Of a DNA stretch of 64,000 nucleotides, positions 24,269 to 37,705 are shown in pieces. Both the position numbers and the translations under genes were made by a program. A model generated the notes under the pieces. The model ran no database searches. It had not been told where the DNA came from and worked only from the letters and a program-made list of their open reading frames with translations. This DNA is from Cryptomeria japonica. Taxonomy: Eukaryota > Streptophyta > Pinopsida > Cupressales > Cupressaceae. The stretch spans positions 238,750,422 through 238,814,421 of the forward strand of contig NC_081406.1 in NCBI RefSeq assembly GCF_030272615.1. The letters are read 5' to 3'. Position 1 is the stretch's first letter; each line of letters opens with the position of its first letter.

Positions 24269-25458
24269 TTTTACTACTTATCAAGTTGCCATTAGTTTTA
24301 TGTTCAAATTTATTTTATATACTCTAGTCGGTTACTATTATCGAAATATTCAGTCGGTATGAACAGTCAAGTCAGTTATTGAAGAAAGTAGTCTCAAAAC
24401 ATAGTATACACTGAGCTGTCTACTGAGTATCATTCCATGTCTTCCAAGTAGCAAAGATGACACACTGAGCTGTTATACACCGAGTGAAAGGTGTTAACAG
24501 ATTCATTGAACCTGGACATACATATGAAAATGTGTTACAAGATCGAGGAACATCTAACCGTTATCGCATTGGAAATTGCACTTAAAGATTGTGTATGATT
24601 TTGAAGTCCTCTAACTAATGAAATATTTTGCATGGTTATTCATTCGATAAAACATGTTTGTAAGATCGAAGCAATGAAAGGATCACCGTCATAAGAGATC
24701 TATTTATACAACATGGATTAAGATCAGAAATATACATGTAGCATGATAGAAAGGAAGATATAGAGATATATGAAGCAAGACATGTGAAAGCACTAAGTGT
24801 TATGACTGTTATAGAGACACAGAGGTCACCGAGAAGGATTTCAAAGAATAGTCAAAGAACAGAGTAAATAGAAGGATTTATCGAGTTACTATATGGGTTA
24901 CCGAGGTATGCTATAAGCAAGGTAATCATATTCTGAGCACATAGAATCTGCTATAATATTCCAGATGTAAAGTTGCAGATATTTGTAATGATTTATTGTA
25001 ATATTTTGAAGTTGTAAGAGAAACCTTTAACAGGGTAAAAGACTCTAATCAAGTCTATAAATTGCAAAGCATCTAACGAGGTGCAACATTTAGTTTAAGT
25101 GTTGTAAAATCCTTTAGCAAGGTAGATCTAACAGATCCTGATACTCCTAATAGGGTAAGCTATCAGAAATAGCTAAACATGTAGCTCTAACCGAGCACTC
25201 TTTATTATTGCAGTAGTGAAGTTGTGGGTGCCATCCCCACCACAGTTTTTCTCTCTAACCAAGAGTTTCTACGTAACCAAAATATATGTGTTATGGAGTG
25301 AATCATGTATGATTGTTATCTATTTGTCTTAGCTTTATATTATGTTATTGTACTATTCAATTTATGCATAACAATAAAGTTATTGTTGAATAAAAGTTTT
25401 GGTGTACTGATTCACCCCTCCCCTCTCAATACATTAGCTTTCCATATTGGGACTAACA
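24269..25458 (+). repeat. 3' LTR
   Basis: 1190 bp, co-linear with the 5' LTR without indels. Its terminal TG reads TT; the end is ACTAACA. It is followed by the right target-site copy ATAGT (25459-25463). Confidence 0.93.
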
Positions 25459-25463
25459 ATAGT

Positions 25464-27045
25464 GTCTTTTTCAGTTTGTATATTTTATGTTCTTCTCCCA
25501 AAACTTCATAATCGGGTGGTTGATTTATATACACTTGTTCTTTCAAAAATGGCATTCAAGAATGTTGATTTAACGTCCATTTTGTAAACCTTCCAATTAT
25601 TTTGAGCTGCTATAGATAAGACAATTATAATGGCATTTGATCTTGCCACGGGTGGAAAAGTTTCAATGTAGTCTATGCATGGCTATTGTGTGAAGCCTTT
25701 AGCTACTAGCCTTGCCTTGTTTTTACTAGCCTTGCCTTGTTTTTTTCTACTTTTCCATTAGCATTATACTTTAATGGCATCTTCAAAATAAATAACTTTG
25801 ATTCTTTTCTATTGACCGAATTTCTTTATTCATGGTTGTAATATATTTGTAATCTTTAATGACATCTTCAAAATAAATTGGATCATTTTGTGTTAAGAAT
25901 GCAAAATTAGAGCATAAATCATCATTTTCGGCCTCTTGTATTTCATCATATATCTCCCTTAGACTTCATGTCTTCTTTGAAGTGTTTATGGACCTTTATC
26001 TTAGTGATGCAAGTGTTGGATTAGAAGACTCACTACCATTATTACTTGCCAGAGTAGTAGGATTTGGAATGGTATGTTCCCTTGTAGGTGTTGTAGGAAC
26101 ATTTGTTTGTGTAGATGGATTCACAACTTGAGTTTCATTCTCTTGTGGAGCACTAGCTGCAATTATAGTTGTTTTATCTTTGCTTCCATCCCATGATTCT
26201 TCATAAAATGTAGCAACAAATTCAACATCATGGCTTATTATTAGCTTCTCTTTTATAGGATTGTATATCTTATATGCCTTGTATTGTTCAATGTATCCCA
26301 CAAATATGCACCTCTCTCCACTATCATATAGTTTCTTTCTAAACTTTTGAGGTATCAATAAGTATGCCACACACCCAGAAACTCTCATATGTTCTATATT
26401 ATAGTTCCTTTTGCTCCAAGCTTCTTATGGTGTTTTATTTACCACTACTTTTGTTGGACATCTATTTAATATGTATACCAAACATGCAACTGATTCATCC
26501 CAATACTCATTTGGTAGATGTTTTTCTTTTACCATACTTCATGCCATTTGCATAATTGTTAAATTCTTTCTCTTCGCTATTCCATTTTTTTGAGTGTACC
26601 TTGTTGTAAATTATTTTCTTATGCCAATTTTTTTGCAAAAATTCTAAAAATCACTTGAGATGTATTCACCACCTTAATTACTTCTCAATGTTTTGATATA
26701 GTAACCACTTTATTTTTCATATTTTGCATTGAAATCTTCAAAATCAGGAAATACGTTTTATTTATATTTCAAAAAAGAAACCCATACTTTCCTACTAAAA
26801 CGATCAATAAATATCAAGAAATAAATCCTTCCACTTATGGATGGTGTTTGCATTGGTCACAAAGATCTAAATGCACTATCTCAAGTGGATGTTTTTCTCT
26901 ATAAGACTCCCTAACTAGAAATTTGTTTCTATGTTTATTTTCCAATATGAAACTCTCACATGTTGTATTAAGTGGCTCTATTGGTGGCAATCCATATACC
27001 ATTCCTTTCTTATATAACAAATGTAATCCTTTGAATAAGAGGAAT
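25464..27045 (-). pseudogene. Ty1/copia fragment, copy B, right part
   Basis: Resumes the copia fragment at gtctttttcag on the far side of the LTR element. On the minus strand it gives GAG-pre-integrase (MVYGLPPIEPLNTTCESF, 27020-26950), integrase C-terminal region (VSGCVAYLLIPQKFRKKLYD, about 26380) and the N-terminal half of reverse transcriptase. It keeps about 114 bp near 26545-26660 that copy A has lost. Two local duplications are unique to this copy: tagccttgccttgttttt at 25708-25745, and a segment at about 25770-25800 repeated at 25857-25885. It shares the extra-T frameshift near 25545. Confidence 0.8.
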
Positions 27046-30000
27046 ATGATAGCTCTAAGATATCTATGATAGACACAAGAGGCCTATTAAAAACTTAATA
27101 TACTTATGAAAGTCTTAAGAGACCCATGACAATCCCATGAGACCTATCATCATCAAAAGAGACTTATAGAATTCCATAAAGTTAGGGATTTATATAATCT
27201 CATTACATGACAGATAATGATGGTACACATGTCAAAAATTGATTGGTCATAATTTTGTGATACGAACAGTCATATATACTTCATTTTTTTTTAAACTATT
27301 GTGCCCTGACAACACAACCTAGCTATGTTTTAGGTTTGACTACCCTGAGAAATTAGGAATATTTAATTTTATAATCATTTAGTCAGTTTCATCATGGGTT
27401 ATCATTAGTTTCATATGAATTTAATAAATATTATATTGTATATACTTTGAGTATTAGTGATTTCAATGAATTCTAAAAACTAGTCTTGCATGCCTCATCA
27501 ATGATTCATATCTAGCAAACTTTAACTTCAATGAAGGCTTATTTTTTGAAAATAATTGGAGAGAAATTATTGGCATTACCATTTGTTTTAGATAGGAAAG
27601 GAGATGAGATAAAATAAGTGAACATTATTTGATAGAAGGATTGATATCGAATGAAGATAGGAAAAGGTGTAAAAGAAAGATATAGAGAATAGTTAGTGAT
27701 AAAAAAATTAATTCTTGGGAACAACAATAATATTAAAAGGAGTACAAAGGATATATGAGAGAAGAACTTTACAAAGAATGTGTTGGCAACCAATAATTCC
27801 AATAGGGTTGAGTGCCATACAAGGCCATTCTACAATTCCTGAATTATTTTATAGTTTAGCTTGTTTCCATAAAACTCTCTAGCATGCTTTAGTGTATATA
27901 ATGTAATAAAATATATTTTTTAGTATTGTTTTCTATTTTTGGCATGGTTTCCTATTGATTTTGCAAACTCATTTGATTTATTTATGTCTTGAAAAATAAT
28001 GTATTTAATGACATTTTGATGTAGCTCTATTCTTCTTGTTTAATTGGTGTATGCAAAGAAAATTAATATTTCCTTTTTGTATTTAAAAGTCCTCATTAGG
28101 CAACAAACTAGGTGATTTTATTAAAATTTCATTATGTAGAAAACTAATTATTTGTCAATCTCAAAATTCAACAGAAGTGATTATGATTATTGGTGCATTA
28201 AAATGATGACATTTTTTTACTAAAACAATTGTAGAAATATGTAAAAATTAGGTATTAAGAGCCAGTTGATTGGAATAACTTATAACCAATGATAAAATGA
28301 TTAAGGAGGTAAAGAATACTAATGTACAAGATTTATTGCACATTCTAATAGCTCCTGATAAGAGCTTATTTCCATCAATTTTAGATGCATATATAGCTAA
28401 GACTGCTTGAAAGAATATAAAATAAATATCTAAGAATGATTGAAAGAATATAAAAGAATCTTATGAAGGTTGTGACCAAATCAAGGTTGTCAAGATACAA
28501 ACCTTGAAAATGGAATTTCAAAAATTTAAAAATGTAGGAAGCTGAAATGTGAGTGATTAATATGTAAGGTTAAACGATTACGTTAATAAAATGGCTACTC
28601 CAGGAAAAATTATGAACAAATAAGTTATGATAAAAAATGTGTTAATGTCGCTAACAACAAGGTGGAACACTTGCATCATCATCATTGAAGAGAGGAAAGA
28701 TTTTTTTATCATTTAGTATGATAAACTTGTGAGATATCTTATTTGACATTATGGAGGATTGAGAGATTCATCTTTAGAAGTTAATGATAAATTTTTTTCC
28801 TCTAAGTTACATATTTCAAAGAAGGAAGATGTCAACACTAGCTCCAAAATAATGAAGATCAAGGGAAAGGAAAAAATTAGAATTGTTCAATAGGAAACAC
28901 AAGATGAAGTGGTCCAAGAGGAAGAGTTAGAGACGAATTTGATAAGAAAAATATCCAATATTTTTAATTAAAGTAATTGGGGAAGGGCCCCAACTTGTTA
29001 TATATTAGATGACATTCATCAAACCTAAAGAGAAAATAGCAGGTTTATACATAAGTAACACTTTCAACAAGGCCACACTATTGAAATGTAAATACATATA
29101 GAGATCTAAAATGGGAACGAGAAGCAAGATTAGAGGAACAATGTGAGATCTATGAAAAGGTATAGAATGAACCTTTTTTATTTTTATGAACAACTCTTCG
29201 TAAAGAATCCCTAACAAGAGAAGAGAAAGGAATAGTGTTTTCTAAACCATGTGATGCATCAACAGAGTCTAAGAGAGGACCCACTAAACCTAGGAGAGGG
29301 ATATGGTAGTCCGGGGAAAGAGAATTTAGGAGCTAGTGAATGAATAATTCGATTACTTGAGAGAGCCTTTAATTAATCCAACAAGGAATCAGTAGTGTTG
29401 GTGTTTCCAACTGATTATCTAGAATTTCCTATAACATAGCCAATCTTAATCCATAAATTTTAGAAAAGTGATGAGCAAATTGGGTTTAACCAGAAGGTTG
29501 AAATGATCTACACTTTAGGGTCTGCAAGACGTATGGGGGTGACCCTTTGTAATATTTAATGGATTTGTAATAAAGTGGACTAATATTGCTAAAATGCAGA
29601 TTGCTCTCAATGAGTATCAACTAGATTATCCTAAATTTAATGCTGAATTGGCGAGATCCATGGTTATTTATCACTATTGGGTACAATTGAGAGAAAGATC
29701 TAACCTACACCTACTCCTACAAATAGAAAAGAAAAGAAATCAATAATATTTGAGATGGTGCCTAAAATTCACTTAAATTCTCAAAGATTAATGTCTAATC
29801 CAAGCAAGAGAGTCATAATTGTGAGAACATTGAATATCTTCACAAACCTTTAACTACTTAGCTACCTACACCTCACACATTAATGATTGAAAGCAATTAA
29901 ATTCAATAAATCACTCTAAATTCTTCTTAATGATTGCCATTACACGTCTCAATTAATTGAAATGCATCCACAATATTTAATCCCTTCGTTAGAGAGAACA

Positions 30001-30732
30001 TATAAACATAATTCACTTCTACAAGATAAATTGTAAAGACAAATGTTCCAATCCTTAACAGAAACAATTTATATAAAATGAGAAGCCACAATTTGAAGTA
30101 AATATTATTTATTTATTCAAAAGATATGATACATTAATGAAAAATCCTAGTTCATGAGACAAAATGACCTTCTATTGCTCCAACTCAGACTTGCTACTTT
30201 ACCCACCCAGTTACAAAATTCAAAATTTCAGAATGCCTTGCAAATGCTCTTGAATTCCCTTATGGAAAAAATGAGAGAAAAACAAGATTCCGAGCAATTG
30301 TACAAGTGTAAAAATTCAATTTTCCTATACAAGAGTATCTTTTAGTACCTATACAATTTGATATAGGACAGAATTGATTTGTGCTCTTAAAAAGAGAAAT
30401 TATGAATATAACAATTTCTTTCAAATTCACCGCTTCCTTTGGCTTATTTTCCTCATGTGATTCTTAATGGATTCTTTGATGGGACAAAATTTGTTATTGT
30501 TGTTTTGTTGGTGAAGAAGAGACTAATTCTAAGAGAATAAGAAAACTAGAAATATGACACAAATCAATATCTTTCCATTAAGTAGGAGAGGAATGGAGTG
30601 AAGACCAATAACGACAGGTAGAGGCTAGCTACTCCATATAAAAAATAGGATGATATTTGAATGAAATCCTTTAATCCACCAAGTAGTGTTTCCATTAGAG
30701 ATCATCAACTCTAAGAAAAAATTCAATAGAAA
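27046..30732. other. Non-coding part of duplicated block, copy B
   Basis: Matches copy A 8661-12312 at roughly 94-96% by eye, with several indels. For example, 28140-28250 is absent from A, and about 90 bp of A (9680-9770) is absent here. Short open frames are not conserved between the copies, so no gene is supported. Confidence 0.55.
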
Positions 30733-32755
30733 GTGGTTTGCAGAGGTCTACATCCAACAAGGTCCTTGTGAAGGAGGTATGGGAGAAGTGTTGGAAATAT
30801 ATGTGATGATTGATTTTATAGATATGTAATAAGATGTATGAGGTCGTCTCTAAGTCTTGAATTGGATCATGATCACCATAATTATATTTGTTGGCCACTT
30901 TGATAGGAGTTATGCTTGTCCCTTGTTTAGGTTGACCTAGTTGATGTTTTGGGGCGATGAAGAGGGTATATATAGAAGATCAAATTAGTGTGACTATGTG
31001 TCTTTGATGGTAGTTATGCGGGGGAGATGATATATAAATTATTTCATGTTATTATCATTATAGAAGTTTGTGATGCAAAGATAATGAATGTGGAAGTGAT
31101 TGTTGTTAGAGTTTTTTTCTTGTAACAAAGATTCAAGGAGAACTCCATAGTTGGGCACTGACTTCATTTAATTGACTCAAATTTTCTGGATGTTCCTGTA
31201 TCTTTCCATTCAGTAGTGAGCTTTATCCTAGAATTCATTTTTATCTTACCTTGGATAAATCCTACAAGTCCTTTGTATCTTGCCCTTAGATAGTAGACCT
31301 TAACTTTCAAGTCTTATAGGTTGTAGTGTGCTTCCATGGTAGTGTTTAAAATAGATTATAATTATATCATATATATTGTGAGTTAACCCTCACCATGGTT
31401 TTTCCTTGTTTAGGGGTTTCCACATAAATCTAGTGTTCCCTTGTGAATTGTGTTTTATGGTTTCATGTTGCATTACTACTTATTATGTTTTTTAAGATTA
31501 ACAGATTAAACTTAAAGTGTTTTCAGGTCTAGACCGATTCACCCTCATCCTCTCTAAATCTTCAAGTGTGTTCAATAGGAAGAGACTTGTATTAGGGTCA
31601 ACTTTGATAAATCTACCCAATTTTTTGCCTCTGTATTCACGGGTGGTAGTGAACCAAAAGTACAATGAGAGGTGAGAGAGATGAACCTAAGTGAGGGAAA
31701 CCTCAATAGGATTAATTAGGGGAATTAAATGATGATGTCCAAGGGTAGAGAGATAAAGCATGAGAATCCCATTTATAGAGGCCACTAGAAGGGACAACAT
31801 CCCTATCATTAGTATTATCAAATTAAATAACAAAGAACCAACAAACATGAGAATAAATATCCATCTTACTTAGCACCACAGGGTGTCAATATACAAATAT
31901 GTAGGCATGGAATAATATGGGAGACAACAACAATTGATTGAATCTTCTGATTAGAACATTTTTTTTTTGTAATAATAAATGCAGTCTAAAATCTTCTCAC
32001 CCAAAAATACCTCTAGAATAGAGGAGGAGCATCAGAGGCAATTTTCTAGAGGAACTAAAGGACTCAAGAGGTTTTTTTGAGTGGGTTTGTAACATACTCT
32101 TGAGTGCATAATTTACTGACATGCAATCTTTCACTGGATGGGTGTTTTGCTAAGAGGGTGAGTCGGAGTTGGAAATATCCACAGTGATAGTACAAATAGG
32201 GGAGCCTCTACCAAAAGGGATTTAAAGAGGAGAACTTTTAATGGCTGCAATGGGAAAGTGTATCAGGTTTGAAATTTGAGGAATAGAGGCCATTGGTGGC
32301 AAAAAAAAATTTAATAGATAAAATACTTATAGAGATAAAAAATATTCATTGTTACCATTGTGATAGGTATGACCATTTTGAAAGAGATTACAGATTGGAA
32401 TCTTGTGAATTTTTAATTATTTTACGTATTCATTACACGTTCACATCAAATCATATCAAGCATAAAAAATGGAACTAATCAAACAAAGTATCTAACTCTC
32501 CTTTAAGACTAAAGTTGGATCTTATTTTGATTATTTCCACTAATGAAATTATATTTATCTTAATTGCCAACACATATTACCATTATTGTGGCCACTTATT
32601 CAGCCATCAATTAGTTAATTAAAACTTATTCAGTTATCAATTAGTTACAACTACATTTTGGCTATAACATATATAATTCGATCTCCCACAAAAATGAACT
32701 AATTGTGAAGCAGATTAAATTATGTGTCAACAAAACAAGTACTCAAGTGCTACTT
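30733..32755. other. Insert unique to copy B, with LTR-like and Gag-like parts
   Basis: Replaces the 1.0-kb interval at 12313-13310 of copy A. 30733-31570 has LTR character: a gtgag/ctcac hairpin at about 31378, gtttttcc, gtttccacataa, and the C-rich tail gattcaccctcatcctctc. Terminal repeats and a target duplication are not clear. About 32340-32400 holds a zinc-knuckle remnant. Probably a decayed LTR retrotransposon fragment. Confidence 0.45.
32293..32478 (+). pseudogene. Gag zinc-knuckle remnant
   Basis: A 61-codon frame contains CYHCDRYDHFERDY, a C-x2-C-x4-H-x4-C knuckle whose last cysteine is Y. This is a copia-type Gag remnant with no partner domains nearby. Confidence 0.5.
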
Positions 32756-34104
32756 ATGCATTCGTCATGAAAATCATTGATTCATTGAAAGGAAAAGAAA
32801 TCTGATAAATAACCTTTTAATGAGATAATTACATCAAAAAGCTTCAATTATTCTATGCATAACTTGCTATTCTAATTAGTGCATCTTTCATTGGAAAGTG
32901 AAACTAAAGAAGTGACAAGTGCTTAACATATATACTTGAATGGATCATTTGTCAACAACACAACATTCAAGGTTTTCAATGAGTGGGAAGGAATGAGGTA
33001 GTGTTTCCTCTACTATTAGCGAGGTTGGATAGGTAGATGTAGAAGAATTAGAAGATGAAGATGAGAAAGGTTGAATGACAACAATTGTGGTTTAGTTCTT
33101 GGTCCTCTTTTCTGGTTACTGGCTATATTTTTTCCCTTGGCCTTCAAGCCTTTATTTTGGTTTGGGATCTAGATTTTGTGAAACTTTGGTTCCTCTTCAT
33201 TGGTGAGGAATTTTTGGTCATTTTTATGGTGCGCCCAATAGAAGGGGGGCTTTGATTTTAGATGGATGATCTGAAGCAATGAAGGAGTGGTCTATGATGT
33301 GGGTGGCCCTCTATGATCTTAGTGCTTCTCTTTTTGTTTTATTCTTGGTCTTCCCCATGTCTCTTGGGTTGGAATTTCCCTAAGCAGTTGTTGTTGATGA
33401 AGGGGGCCCTTTCACTGGGCTTTTTGTGGTGTGGCTTGGGGCCATTTCTTTGGAAGTGGGGGTTGCCCTCCTCCTTGACTAGGGTGAATTGTTATCATGG
33501 AGGCTATGCTATTTTGTCTCCTACCTATAACCAATTTAAAAGGAAAAAAACATAATTATAGTTAAGTTATTAGAACAATACAATATCTAAAGATCTGATC
33601 TAAATAGTGCAAGAACATACCCTAACTAACTATATTATGCATCATTTTAAATATGATAAATCTTAAGGTTAGGATTTGCATTGTGATTCAATTAATGTTC
33701 ATGATGTTTGTAATCTATTAATTATATTTTTAAAGTATGTGGTTTATTAAAATTTTAGATTTAACTAATTTGAAAAAATATTTTTGTATTTTTATTTAGT
33801 TATTTTTCAATTTAAAATATTTATTATATATTATAAAAAATATTAAATTATTATTTTTATTAATATTTTGATTTTTGTATATTTTGACTTTGCATTTAGT
33901 TTATTCTATTTTTATTGTTTTCTTAATTTTAAATTTAAGTTTAATTTATTATTTTAAATGTTTATGTCTTTTTAAAAAATTATAAATAATAATTAAAAAG
34001 CTATTAAAATTCTAATTTATTTTAGAACTGTTATATTTGAATTTTCCTTTTAATTTATATAAATCAATTAATTTATCTCTCCATCTCTCTCTATCTCTCT
34101 ATTT

Positions 34105-34150
<46 letters not shown>

Positions 34151-35069
34151 TCTATACCTCTCCTTCTCTCTTCTCTCAAAATTTCACACACACTCTTTGT
34201 TTCTTCCTCTCTATCTCTCTAAATATTGTTCACACACTCCTTGTTACTCCTCCCCATCTATATCTCAATTTATCTCTCAAACTTTCACACACACTCCTCG
34301 TTTCTCCCTCTCCCTCTCCATCTCTATCTCTATCTCTATCTTTATCTCTATCTCTCCTCCCTCTCTCTTCTCTCTATTGCCTCCTTTATCTCTCTCTTGA
34401 TCCCTTTTTCTCTATCTTCCCATCTCTTCCTCTCCCTCTCTATCTATATCTTATTATCTCCATATTTCTTTTTTAACTCATGTTTGGATCCCTATAACTA
34501 GATGTGTTAGGTTTTTTTTTTTAAAATGCATATAATAATTAAGTTTATTTTTAAATAGAAATATTTGTATTTAATTTTTAATATAATTTCATTTAAACTA
34601 AATGAAATCCTTATAATTCATTTTATTATCTATATTTTGAGATAAAAAATAATTATTAAAATTTATATGTTTATTTAAAAAAAAAATTATTTACAATATT
34701 ATGGATGATAAAAAATAAAAAACTATTTAAAATAGACATTTTAGTTTTTAAAATATAAAGAAATCTGAAAAAAAACCTAAAAAATCTATCATCCCTAAAA
34801 AATATCTCCTATAACACCAAATTTTTTAAATAAATCATAATGTATATAAATAGTTTTTATAATATCTTAAATTTAAAAATATAAATCTTAACTTTACAAA
34901 AACCAAGTTTTTTGTTTAAGAAAAAATAATAATCACTTTTGATTGGTGCAAACTAATTGAATAAAGAAACTTCACTGAATGGAATAGTATTGCCTACAAG
35001 AAGTACTAATAATATGTAATCTAAAATTAATTTTTAATAATTAAGTTTAAGATTAATTTTATTATTAAA
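32756..35069. other. Non-coding part of duplicated block, copy B, after the insert
   Basis: Matches copy A 13311-15545, including the T/G-rich stretch at 33060-33560 and a short CT microsatellite at 34110-34147 followed by mixed CT/AT sequence to about 34450. It ends at the LINE insertion site. Confidence 0.6.
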
Positions 35070-36246
35070 TTTTATTTTTGATCGATAAAAGGCCGAAGCC
35101 AAAGAAATTTTATCAATAAAATAATTACAATTACACCTCCATTCAGTGTGGGCACCGGTAGGAAAGAATGGAGGAAAGAAAACCTCTGGTCTAGCCCAGA
35201 TCCATTAATGGATCATAAAAATAGTAGAGATAGATTACAATAAATGAGATGATGCTAGAATCTCTGGACCATATGTCCCGGAAGGTCTACAAGAGAGTTC
35301 TTATAGAAACAACACAATTTCAAATGAGCTGCAAGAGGCCCATTTTCTGCAAGAGACCTCCTCGATCTTGAATGGCAGCCCAATCTTTACCTGAAATGCA
35401 TCAATGGATCTGACCAAACCCCTAAACTACACAAGAACCTCATAACACCTTTCAACCCAGGTCGATGTTAGAATAAAACATAGAATTCCAACTTCACAAG
35501 AAATACAAACTAGTTCTCACAGCGGGTCATACTTGCCAAGTTTTCCAACCTGTAATATCATAATATCTCAAAAGTTGTTAGCCAACAAAGATATTCTATA
35601 GCCATAATGCCCGACTAGTACCAAAACCACCAAAGTAAATTTTTGGAGAAAACTTAAGTATTCAACCAAAAAAAAATAGCCCTTCCGGAATCAATTCTAA
35701 ATAGAGCATGACAACCTGCTATTCATCATAGATTTTAAAAATACTCGAAAACATAGAAACTTTCCTGTCAAAAGGCTCACAATTGCCTATAATGAGTGAC
35801 TTCTAATACGATAATGCTCAAGGGATTATGAAAACTTCTGAAAGGACACCAAATTGACTATGCTAAAAATTGCATATAGTTAAACTTATTCTGAAAGATA
35901 GTTGAGTTTATACTGTATATATATTTATCTCTCTCTATATATTTATGAATGACATGTTGGGCCTATATTTCTTGAAAAAGTTAGATAGACAATGGAATGA
36001 GCAAAGAATAACTAAACCCAACAAAAAAAACTAGTGAACATAACTAGATATCAAAAATATTTATAAAAAACAACTAGAGGTCTATTTAACAAGTATAGTA
36101 TGTAAGAAAGCAAAATCATAGATAGGTCAATGGGGACAAAAGAAACATCAGAGGCAAACCCCCATTAGTGGGCCATTTAAACATTTATCACAACCCAAGA
36201 GACCCGAAGTGCCAAAAACCAGGGGGCTTTCCATTCAGGAGGAACC

Positions 36247-36783
36247 TTAACCTTTCCTTCCTTGCTTGTGGGGGTTCCTGGAGCTGAAAGTCTCTGGTAT
36301 TGCTGTTGAGAGGTCTGTAGGAGAGGGGGCAATTAGCACATGGTCCGAGATGACCGTGATATTTTTAGCTTCAAGGTAGTTAATCAACCATTTCTCCCTA
36401 GGGGGTTTTTTGACCTTGAGAATGCACGAGAGGAAGAGGAAGTTTCTACTTATGATAGGACTATAAGCTTCAAAGGCAGTGAGATCCTCAATAACCAAGA
36501 TGGGAAAACGGGCCACTGGTTTATTCTTTCTGATAAGAACATCGTAGTCCCAAGGCTTGGGAGCCTTAAGCTCCTCATCAATGTTGACCACCACCTTTTC
36601 TAATTCACCCAAGACATCTTTTTTGAAGACCTTTTTACACAAATTCACCACTATTTCTCTATCTTTCTCTAAATGCATGGCGATAGCAAGGAACATTGCA
36701 GCAATGTCAAGGTTCACTCTAGTTTGGTCTTCATTCATGATAAAGTCTTTCCCTAGAGTTTTCATCACAACCCTAGTAATCAA
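36247..36783 (-). CDS. Unrecognised 178-residue open frame in LINE 3' region
   Basis: An uninterrupted minus-strand frame with ordinary amino-acid composition. It has a helical first half (NLDIAAMFLAIAMHL; DREIVVNLCKKVFKKDV), an acidic/Pro middle and a Lys-rich turn (KVKKPPREKWLINYLEAKN), ending in SSRNPHKQGRKG. It has no membrane segment or metal-binding motif. An in-frame stop lies just upstream at about 36793, and the frame before it (MAFVGEIKEERMKGILTQ) looks like the same protein, so the true start may be near 36847. It may be a captured host exon or an extra LINE frame. I do not recognise it. Confidence 0.35.
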   Translation of the reverse strand: MITRVVMKTLGKDFIMNEDQTRVNLDIAAMFLAIAMHLEKDREIVVNLCKKVFKKDVLGELEKVVVNIDEELKAPKPWDYDVLIRKNKPVARFPILVIEDLTAFEAYSPIISRNFLFLSCILKVKKPPREKWLINYLEAKNITVISDHVLIAPSPTDLSTAIPETFSSRNPHKQGRKG

Positions 36784-37317
36784 CGGATTCTATTGAGTCA
36801 GAATGCCTTTCATTCTCTCCTCTTTGATCTCTCCAACAAAGGCCATCTATCATTTCAGCACTAGAATCCTAAGAGGTGTATCCATCAAGCTAAATGAGAA
36901 ATAATCAAGGCACCTAGCTTAGCAACCTAAATAGAGCTGGCTAATTAATGCTTCGTAAAGGGTAGCTAGTCTAGTCGAAGAGAGGAGCGTCAAGCAGGTT
37001 AGGATCAAGATCGGAGGGTCATGATGCAAAGGATGCAATCTCCAAAGATCTAAGACATAATTACAACCGCCTTAGCCTTTAAGCTAAGGGTACTCAAGCT
37101 TTTGAATCACTGAGGGAGCGTCACCTCAAAATTACTAGGGTGTCATTATTATGGTACTGATCGATGAAGAGATGTTGACGCATGCCGTCCGACAAGACAT
37201 GTTCCTCCTAACAGCTGTGGTTTATTAAATTTAGATGGGAAATAGAAGAAAATAGCAGAATTTTAATGGCTAGGTAAATTTTAATCCTAATAGAAAGCAA
37301 TGTATATATGAATAGTA

Positions 37318-37527
37318 ATACCTATATATCCATGTCTGCATATTTCAAATGTGGTGAAGTATGCATGCATGTTTATATACATATGCCTATTCTTTTATGC
37401 TATTGCCTCCTACTAGTCTTAAATACCTATATATCCACGTCTACATATTTCAGATGTGGCGAAGTATGCATGCATGTTTATATACATATGCCTATTCCTA
37501 TATGCTATTGCCTCCTACTAGTCTTAA
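37318..37527. repeat. 105-bp tandem duplication
   Basis: Two adjacent copies, 37318-37422 and 37423-37527, both running from acctatatatcca/cgtct to cctcctactagtctta, with a handful of substitutions. Confidence 0.85.
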
Positions 37528-37705
37528 AACTTACACATTTTTCATTGTTGATGAATCAATATAGGATATATGCTTGACAGTTTGCATAAATTATATATGA
37601 TGCCAGATTGGTGTGTATCTATATATATAGGTGTGTATATATATATATAATGGAATTGGAATATTGTCAGGGTAGGAATGAGCATATATTTGTGAATGAA
37701 GAGCT

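Larger units (their letters stand above)
17359..25458 (+). mobile_element. Non-autonomous LTR retrotransposon without pol
   Basis: A complete 8100-bp LTR element: two 1190-bp LTRs beginning TGTT (TTTT in the 3' copy) and ending AACA, a Met-tRNA primer site two bases after the 5' LTR, a polypurine tract before the 3' LTR and a 5-bp target duplication. The 5.7-kb interior holds a coiled-coil/zinc-knuckle Gag-like region and a second reading region (20514-23874). No protease, integrase, reverse transcriptase or RNase H motif is seen in any frame, so it must have moved with enzymes from a related autonomous element. Related groups are called LARD or TR-GAG elements. It disrupts copia copy B. Confidence 0.9.
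35070..37705 (-). other. Unusually long 3' region of the LINE
   Basis: 2.6 kb after the ORF2 stop. It holds an unrecognised 178-codon open frame (36783-36247), a 105-bp tandem duplication (37318-37527) and otherwise non-coding DNA. It may be a nested or transduced segment rather than a normal untranslated region; I see no target duplications inside it. Confidence 0.4.

Noticed and set aside
37308-37577. 89-codon frame with repeated YISMSAYFKCGEVCMHVYIH-like units
   Set aside because: Comes from the 105-bp tandem duplication, whose length (35 codons) keeps frame by chance; no signal or homology supports a protein.
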